Positions 27,954 through 32,049 of a stretch of 32,049 nucleotides of DNA are shown here, piece after piece. The notes beneath the pieces were generated by a model. It was not told the DNA's origin. It saw only the letters and a list, made by a program, of their open reading frames with translations, and did not search any database. Position 1 is the stretch's first letter. The number at the start of each line of letters is the position of its first letter. Position numbers and translations under genes: made by a program. This DNA comes from Verrucomicrobiota bacterium (GTDB lineage Bacteria; Verrucomicrobiota; Verrucomicrobiia; Opitutales; Oceanipulchritudinaceae), in the NCBI GenBank assembly GCA_021208135.1, contig JAJOKB010000050.1, positions 1-32,049 on the forward strand, given 5' to 3'.

Positions 27954-28720
27954 TGTTTCTTATTTAGAACTAGTTGACTTAGGATGACGATAGAGAAAGT
28001 TGCGGCCATAAAGAGAACGCACAGAGCGTTTATTTGTGCCGGTGAGCCAAATTTCATCATGCTGTAAACGTACACGGGCAAGGTGGTGCTGCCGGGGCCA
28101 GCGACGAGATAAGTGATGACAAAATCGTCTATGGACAGGGTGAATGCCAGCAGTGCGCCTGCGGCGATACCTGGACCAAGCAAAGGCACTAAAATTTTCC
28201 AGAAAATGGTTAAAGTCCCGGCTCCCAGATCCTGGGCTGCTTCGATCAGTGAGAAATCAAAATCCTGTAAGCGACCGAGGACAACCAGGGTTACATAACT
28301 GATACAGAAGGTTATGTGGGCAATGATAATTGTGTTGAGACTTAGCGGGATGGAAAGGTTGACGAACAGCAGAAGCAAACTCATGCCCATGAGAATGTCC
28401 GGCACTACCAGTGGTGCGTAGATAAAGCCGTAATGGACTTTCTGTAAGCCTGTTTTGTAGTGATGAAGAGCCCAACCGGCGAGAGTTCCCAGCAGCGTGG
28501 ATACGACAGTAGTGATAAAAGCGACCAGCAACGTATTTCTGGTGGCTCTCAAGACATTGTGGTTTTGAAAAAGTTCTTCATACCAGCGGAACGTGAAGCC
28601 CTGCCAGGATCCGCCAAAACGGGCTGCATTGAACGACTGCGCCACTAGAACCAGAATAGGCACGTAAAAGAAAACCAGCACGAATATAGTGATGATGAGT
28701 GGCATTTTGCTCTGTTTCAT
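27950..28720 (-). CDS. potC: Spermidine/putrescine ABC transporter permease PotC
   Basis: 256 residues, intact. It has six membrane segments, an N-terminal 'FFYVPILVLVAQSFNAARFG' typical of PotC/PotI, and the EAA loop 'EAAQDLGAGTLTIFWKILVP'. 'TLSIDDFVITYLVAGPGSTT' is the conserved PotC block after the loop. It forms the inner-membrane channel with PotB. Start and stop each overlap the neighbouring pot genes by four bases. Confidence 0.95.
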   Translation of the reverse strand: MKQSKMPLIITIFVLVFFYVPILVLVAQSFNAARFGGSWQGFTFRWYEELFQNHNVLRATRNTLLVAFITTVVSTLLGTLAGWALHHYKTGLQKVHYGFIYAPLVVPDILMGMSLLLLFVNLSIPLSLNTIIIAHITFCISYVTLVVLGRLQDFDFSLIEAAQDLGAGTLTIFWKILVPLLGPGIAAGALLAFTLSIDDFVITYLVAGPGSTTLPVYVYSMMKFGSPAQINALCVLFMAATFSIVILSQLVLNKKQ

Positions 28721-29592
28721 GCGTCTCCTCCAGTTGATTTTTTAGGAGAACGATCGCGCTGGGTGGCGAGCGCAATCAGCATCGGCATGAAAACAACGAC
28801 TGCCAATAAAGAGCTTAAAGCGCTGGCATGAGGAAGATTGCGGTCACTGAAGACTCTTTGTGCAATCTTGTTTCCGATCATTTCGCTACTGGTACCACCG
28901 ATAATATCAGGAATCGCATACGAGCCCAATGCCGGAATAAAAACGATCAGCAACGCTGTTAGGATGCCTTTGCTGATACCCGGCAGAAAAACCCGAAAAA
29001 AGGCCCCTGCCCTGGTGGTTCCCAGGTCCCGCGCAGCTTCAAGTAAGGCGTAGTCAAACTTCTCAGCTGCCGCATAGATGGGTAAGATGGCGAACGGCAA
29101 ATAGCTGTAAACGAGCACTGCGAGAATGGTCCATTCATTGTACAGCAATTGGGTTTGCTCTTCAGCCAGTCCCAGGAAAATCAAGGTGTCTTTAAAAAAG
29201 CCGTCGGGATGCAGGAAAGTGCGCCAGGCGTGGATCCGGATCAAAAAGTTGGTCCAAAAAGGCAGAATGATAAGCAACAGCGCAAAATTACGCCACTTTG
29301 GACTTGTTTGCGCCATCCAGTGTCCTACTGGAATTGCAATTACCAGGCAAATCACGGTGGTCGCCAAACTGAGCCAAAAAGTACGCCAGTAAATTGAATT
29401 ATAATTGGTTTCGGCAACGCTGCGCCAGGTGTCCAGAGTCCAGCCCTCCCCTATTCCGCCGGACGGAGTTGCCGGTCTGAAAGAGATGGCAAAAACCAAA
29501 AGTGTGGGAATCAAAAAGAGTAGTATCAGCCATACCAAGGTAGGTGTGGTGATAAGATATTCCTGCAATTTCCCCCTTCTCGTCTGAGTCAC
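28717..29592 (-). CDS. potB: Spermidine/putrescine ABC transporter permease PotB
   Basis: 291 residues, intact. It has six membrane segments, an EAA loop 'LLEAARDLGTTRAGAFFRVF' and the PotB-typical 'PALGSYAIPDIIGGTSSEMI'. 'ILPFWTNFLIRIHAWRTFL' is a further strong PotB/PotH match. It pairs with PotC. It starts within the last four bases of potA and ends within the first four of potC. Confidence 0.95.
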   Translation of the reverse strand: MTQTRRGKLQEYLITTPTLVWLILLFLIPTLLVFAISFRPATPSGGIGEGWTLDTWRSVAETNYNSIYWRTFWLSLATTVICLVIAIPVGHWMAQTSPKWRNFALLLIILPFWTNFLIRIHAWRTFLHPDGFFKDTLIFLGLAEEQTQLLYNEWTILAVLVYSYLPFAILPIYAAAEKFDYALLEAARDLGTTRAGAFFRVFLPGISKGILTALLIVFIPALGSYAIPDIIGGTSSEMIGNKIAQRVFSDRNLPHASALSSLLAVVVFMPMLIALATQRDRSPKKSTGGDA

Positions 29593-30693
29593 ACTGTGCC
29601 CTCCTGAATCATGTAACTATCGTCGGCATGCCAGTTCAGCCACACAGTCTCATTCCACTGCAAAGGTTTTTGATCGAGCAGAAAGCGGTTGTGTTGTTGC
29701 AGAACATTGATGATCAGACCGTCAACCTCCACACGATAACGGGTTTGGGCTCCCAGGTAGATTAAATCTTCAATCCGGCCTTGAACTTTATTGCGTTGAG
29801 GCTCTTCGGGAGGGGGTTCGCGGGAAACACCGATTTTTTCTGGTCGGATGCTGAAATGAACAACTTCACCAGGCTGTATTTTTTTGTCATTCCAAGCCAC
29901 AACTGAGCCAAACCCGGGCAGAAGCAATTGACTGTAATTGCCGTCGATAACCTGGGTAACCTTGCCATCAACAATATTTGTATCGCCAATAAAATCAGCT
30001 ACGAAGCGTGTTGCGGGAGCTTCATAGATTTCAGCGGGTTTGCCGACTTGGGCGATGCGTCCTTTCTCCATGACAGCCAGTCGATCGCTCAAGCTCATGG
30101 CTTCCCCCTGGTCGTGGGTGACATACAGGAAGGTGATCCCGACCTCGTCGTGAATACGATCCAATTCAAGCAACATGCGTTGCCGCAACTTTAAGTCCAA
30201 TGCGGCCAGAGGTTCATCGAGCAGCAACAACTGTGGTTTGTTGATCAGGGCCCTGGCAATGGCGACACGCTGTTTTTTGGCCGCCGCTGATTTGCGACGG
30301 ACGCTTGTGCGCATGTTCCTCCATTTGAATCAGATGCAATAAAGCGTCCACCTCCTGTTGTACCTGTTGCTTGGATTTGCCGGCGATTTTCGGACCGAAG
30401 CCGATATTCTCGCGAATGGTCAGATGTGGAAACAAGGCGTAACTTTGGAAAACAGTATTGATGGGGCGCTTATTGGGTGGCAACTGGGTTATATCCCTGC
30501 CGTTGACAATAATACGCCCTTTGTCGGGCTGAACAAATCCGGCAATCATGCGTAGCAAAGTCGTTTTGCCACAACCGCTTGGACCGAGCAGGGAAAACAC
30601 CTCTCCCTGCTGTAGCGACAAGTTAACATCGTCAACTACGGTCACTGAACCGAAAGACTTTGTTACTGATTCTAGTTCAATGTAGCCTCCCAT
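29589..30693 (-). CDS. potA: Spermidine/putrescine ABC transporter ATP-binding protein PotA
   Basis: About 367 residues. Walker A is 'GPSGCGKTT' at residues 37-45, the Q-loop is in 'TVFQSYALFPHLT', the signature is 'ISGGQ', Walker B is 'LLLLDEPLAALD' and the switch is in 'YVTHDQGEA'. The C-terminal TOBE-type regulatory domain includes 'FSIRPEKI'. It hydrolyses ATP to drive polyamine import. A T6 run at 30273-30278 breaks the frame between the signature and the following 'QRVAIARAL'; five T restores 'ISGGQKQRVAIARALINKP'. It is the first gene of the pot operon. It could also serve other importers, but a CUT1 permease partner would be unusual. Confidence 0.94.
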
Positions 30694-30756
30694 GTCTATG
30701 CATGGCTACCTTGGTCACTGGGCTCCGAATTTCAACCCATAAATTGCATTTCTCAA

Positions 30757-31665
30757 TCAGGCTTCCACCCAATGGAATTCCTGTTTATCGGCGCAATAGA
30801 ATTTGGCGGAAGGAGTGACTGATTTGCGTTTGACAACAGCCAGTGCCAAAGTTTGACCGTCCTGACGGCAATAACTGCGAATTTCGCCGCAGGGACGTTG
30901 CTCGTGGTCCACAATGGGGGCTGGTAGAGTATCCGGCACTGCTTCCCCGCGCAACAGAACCAATGCCTTTGCTGCGCGGTCGGTTAAATTCTGCTTTGCA
31001 ACAACTTCCTGGCCAATATAGCAGCCCTTGTTGAGGCTGACAGCAATACCGATCAAGCCCGCGTCAGCAGGTGTTTCTTCCATGCCGACATCCAGCGGAA
31101 TGGCGGGGATCCTGGCCTTGATTCTGGCCTCATGCAGTGCACTGAGCGGCACGCTTTTGGCACCGGCGGCAGCCAATTGAGTTTTGGCCCCCTCGACTTG
31201 TTCATTCGGTAATAACCAATCGATGGCATGCGAAACGCCATGGCGCCCAAACCAGGCCAGTCCAATGCCAGAATACCGAAGTTGCATCGGATCGGTATCA
31301 ATGGGCGGACCCGGTTCTTGCCAGACAGTCACGCACGCTTCCTCACTGCAAACCAGCAGTTGGTAGTCGCCAGTCACATTTTCCAGTTCAACCGCATCGG
31401 CAATAATAAACCGTTCCAGTTTATTCACCAAATCACGAGCCGCCGTGTAATAAGAGACCAACAGGAATGAACCATCCGTTTGCTCGATGATGAAACTGTC
31501 GCCGCAAATTTTGGCGCGTGCATCCAACCATAGCCCATAGACAGCACGGTCGCGGCCATTGCGTAAGTCATTGCTGAATTGTCCCTGTAAAAAACGGGCA
31601 GCATCCTCTCCCGATACGCGGATAACCGCAGCCGGAGCCATCACGGCAAAAAAGTTTTCGTTCAT
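30757..31665 (-). CDS. ygfZ: YgfZ/GcvT-like tetrahydrofolate-binding protein
   Basis: 302 residues, intact. The diagnostic motif 'NKGCYIGQEVV' (Cys215) matches the K-G-C-Y-x-G-Q-E signature of YgfZ, a folate-dependent protein needed for assembly or repair of some iron-sulfur clusters. The N-terminal 'VIRVSGEDAARFLQGQFSND' matches the GcvT fold. ATG 31665 is preferred over GTG 31683, because it begins at the conserved 'NENFFAVM' region. It lies upstream of potA on the same strand with a 63-base gap. It is divergent from the tRNA gene. Confidence 0.9.
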   Translation of the reverse strand: MNENFFAVMAPAAVIRVSGEDAARFLQGQFSNDLRNGRDRAVYGLWLDARAKICGDSFIIEQTDGSFLLVSYYTAARDLVNKLERFIIADAVELENVTGDYQLLVCSEEACVTVWQEPGPPIDTDPMQLRYSGIGLAWFGRHGVSHAIDWLLPNEQVEGAKTQLAAAGAKSVPLSALHEARIKARIPAIPLDVGMEETPADAGLIGIAVSLNKGCYIGQEVVAKQNLTDRAAKALVLLRGEAVPDTLPAPIVDHEQRPCGEIRSYCRQDGQTLALAVVKRKSVTPSAKFYCADKQEFHWVEA

Positions 31666-31732
31666 AACACTTCTATAATCCACTTTTTCCCTATTGCAAA
31701 ATCGGCACCATCCTGCTCCGATATTTGATCAT

Positions 31733-31806
31733 TGCCCGATGGTGTAATGGCAGCACAACAGGTTCTGACCCTGTTTGTCTAGGTTCAAATCCTAGTCGGG
31801 CAGCCA
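31733..31806 (+). tRNA. tRNA-Gln (anticodon CUG)
   Basis: A complete cloverleaf: acceptor TGCCCGA (31733-31739) pairs with TCGGGCA (31796-31802). The D arm is GTGT/GCAC, the anticodon stem ACAGG/CCTGT (31758-31774) encloses the loop TTCTGAC, and the T stem CTAGG/CCTAG encloses TTCAAAT. The anticodon CTG is at 31765-31767, decoding CAG. The discriminator G and encoded CCA (31804-31806) complete the 3' end. A possible -35 (TTGCAA, 31694-31699) lies upstream, but the -10 is weak. Confidence 0.97.
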
Positions 31807-31874
31807 GTCCGCTCACCAGCGATCAGCAGACCCAGATCAGCGTGCTGTGCAGAAAATGATTTTAGGAAGCTCAA

Positions 31875-32049
31875 TCAGAACAAAGGAACCGGAGGCTTTT
31901 CCTCGTTGACCCTGGGTTCATCCGCTGATTCTTCGGTGGCGGATTCCGTTGTTGGTTGGGCATCGGATTCGGCGACCTCTGCTACGGATTCAGGTGCAGG
32001 GCCCGCAGGTGTCGCCTCGGGTGCTACATTGGCCTCTGCGGAAGCAGGC
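31875..32049 (-). CDS. C-terminus of an unidentified Pro/Ala/Glu-rich protein
   Basis: Reading leftwards from the window edge gives 58 residues ending at TGA 31877-31875. The sequence is acidic and low complexity, rich in Ala, Pro, Glu, Thr and Ser, with repeated ES/EE steps, and ends '..EEKPPVPLF'. It looks like a disordered C-terminal tail. No family is recognised from this fragment. It is downstream of and opposite in strand to the tRNA gene. Confidence 0.55.
   Translation of the reverse strand, partial: PASAEANVAPEATPAGPAPESVAEVAESDAQPTTESATEESADEPRVNEEKPPVPLF

Noticed and set aside
1-32049. CRISPR arrays, insertion sequences, prophage or attachment sites
   Set aside because: No regularly spaced repeats, transposase or integrase-like proteins, or tRNA-associated duplications were seen; the tRNA-Gln 3' end is not repeated in the window.

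Overview
The window looks like a chromosomal segment of a marine or soil Verrucomicrobiota, probably class Opitutia. This is inferred from gene content, not from a marker gene: a XylR-type LacI/AraC hybrid regulator, a secreted protein ending in an Asp-rich 'DPDGDGNINLLEFALGGDP' tail typical of Verrucomicrobia, an S1 sulfatase beside polysaccharide-active enzymes, contiguous tamB and tamA-like genes, and weak use of Shine-Dalgarno sites.

Layout. 1-1012 (-): N-terminal part of an exported heparinase II/III-like protein, cut by the window edge. 1210-2349 (+): XylR-type regulator, divergent from it. 2439-2711 (+): HPr phosphocarrier. 2771-8436 (+): a TamB-like gene and an Omp85/TamA-like gene. 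8490-12622 (+): a very large secreted protein with PKD-like domains. 12639-23744 (-): a co-directional carbohydrate locus. In transcription order it holds an AraC regulator, a GH10 xylanase, a TPR lipoprotein, a long solute-binding protein, an enlarged MalF-type permease, a MalG-type permease, a right-handed beta-helix protein and an S1 sulfatase. 23961-26879 (-): a PduO-like cobalamin adenosyltransferase, a GT4-like glycosyltransferase and a HAD-related protein of the COG5610 type. 26914-30693 (-): a potABCD polyamine importer whose genes overlap by four bases each. 30757-31665 (-): YgfZ. 31733-31806 (+): tRNA-Gln(CUG). 31875-32049 (-): the C-terminus of an unidentified Pro/Ala/Glu-rich protein.

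How the genes fit together. The 12.6-23.7 kb locus reads as one utilisation system. GH10 cuts a xylan-like backbone outside the cytoplasm. The binding protein and two permeases import oligosaccharides, with no ATPase in the locus, so one encoded elsewhere must be used. The beta-helix enzyme and the sulfatase lack visible signal peptides, so desulfation and final cleavage would occur after import. The MalF-type permease carries an insertion of about 200 residues that contains several additional hydrophobic segments. This is the most unusual feature in the window.

Data quality. At least fifteen genes or gene parts are interrupted by apparent single-base frameshifts, nearly all in homopolymer runs (for example G10 at 4325, C6 at 17134, T6 at 30273). 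Changing one base in each restores continuous, family-like protein. I read this as residual sequencing error in a long-read-type assembly rather than mass pseudogenisation. Coordinates of these genes are therefore given as the reconstructed full span.
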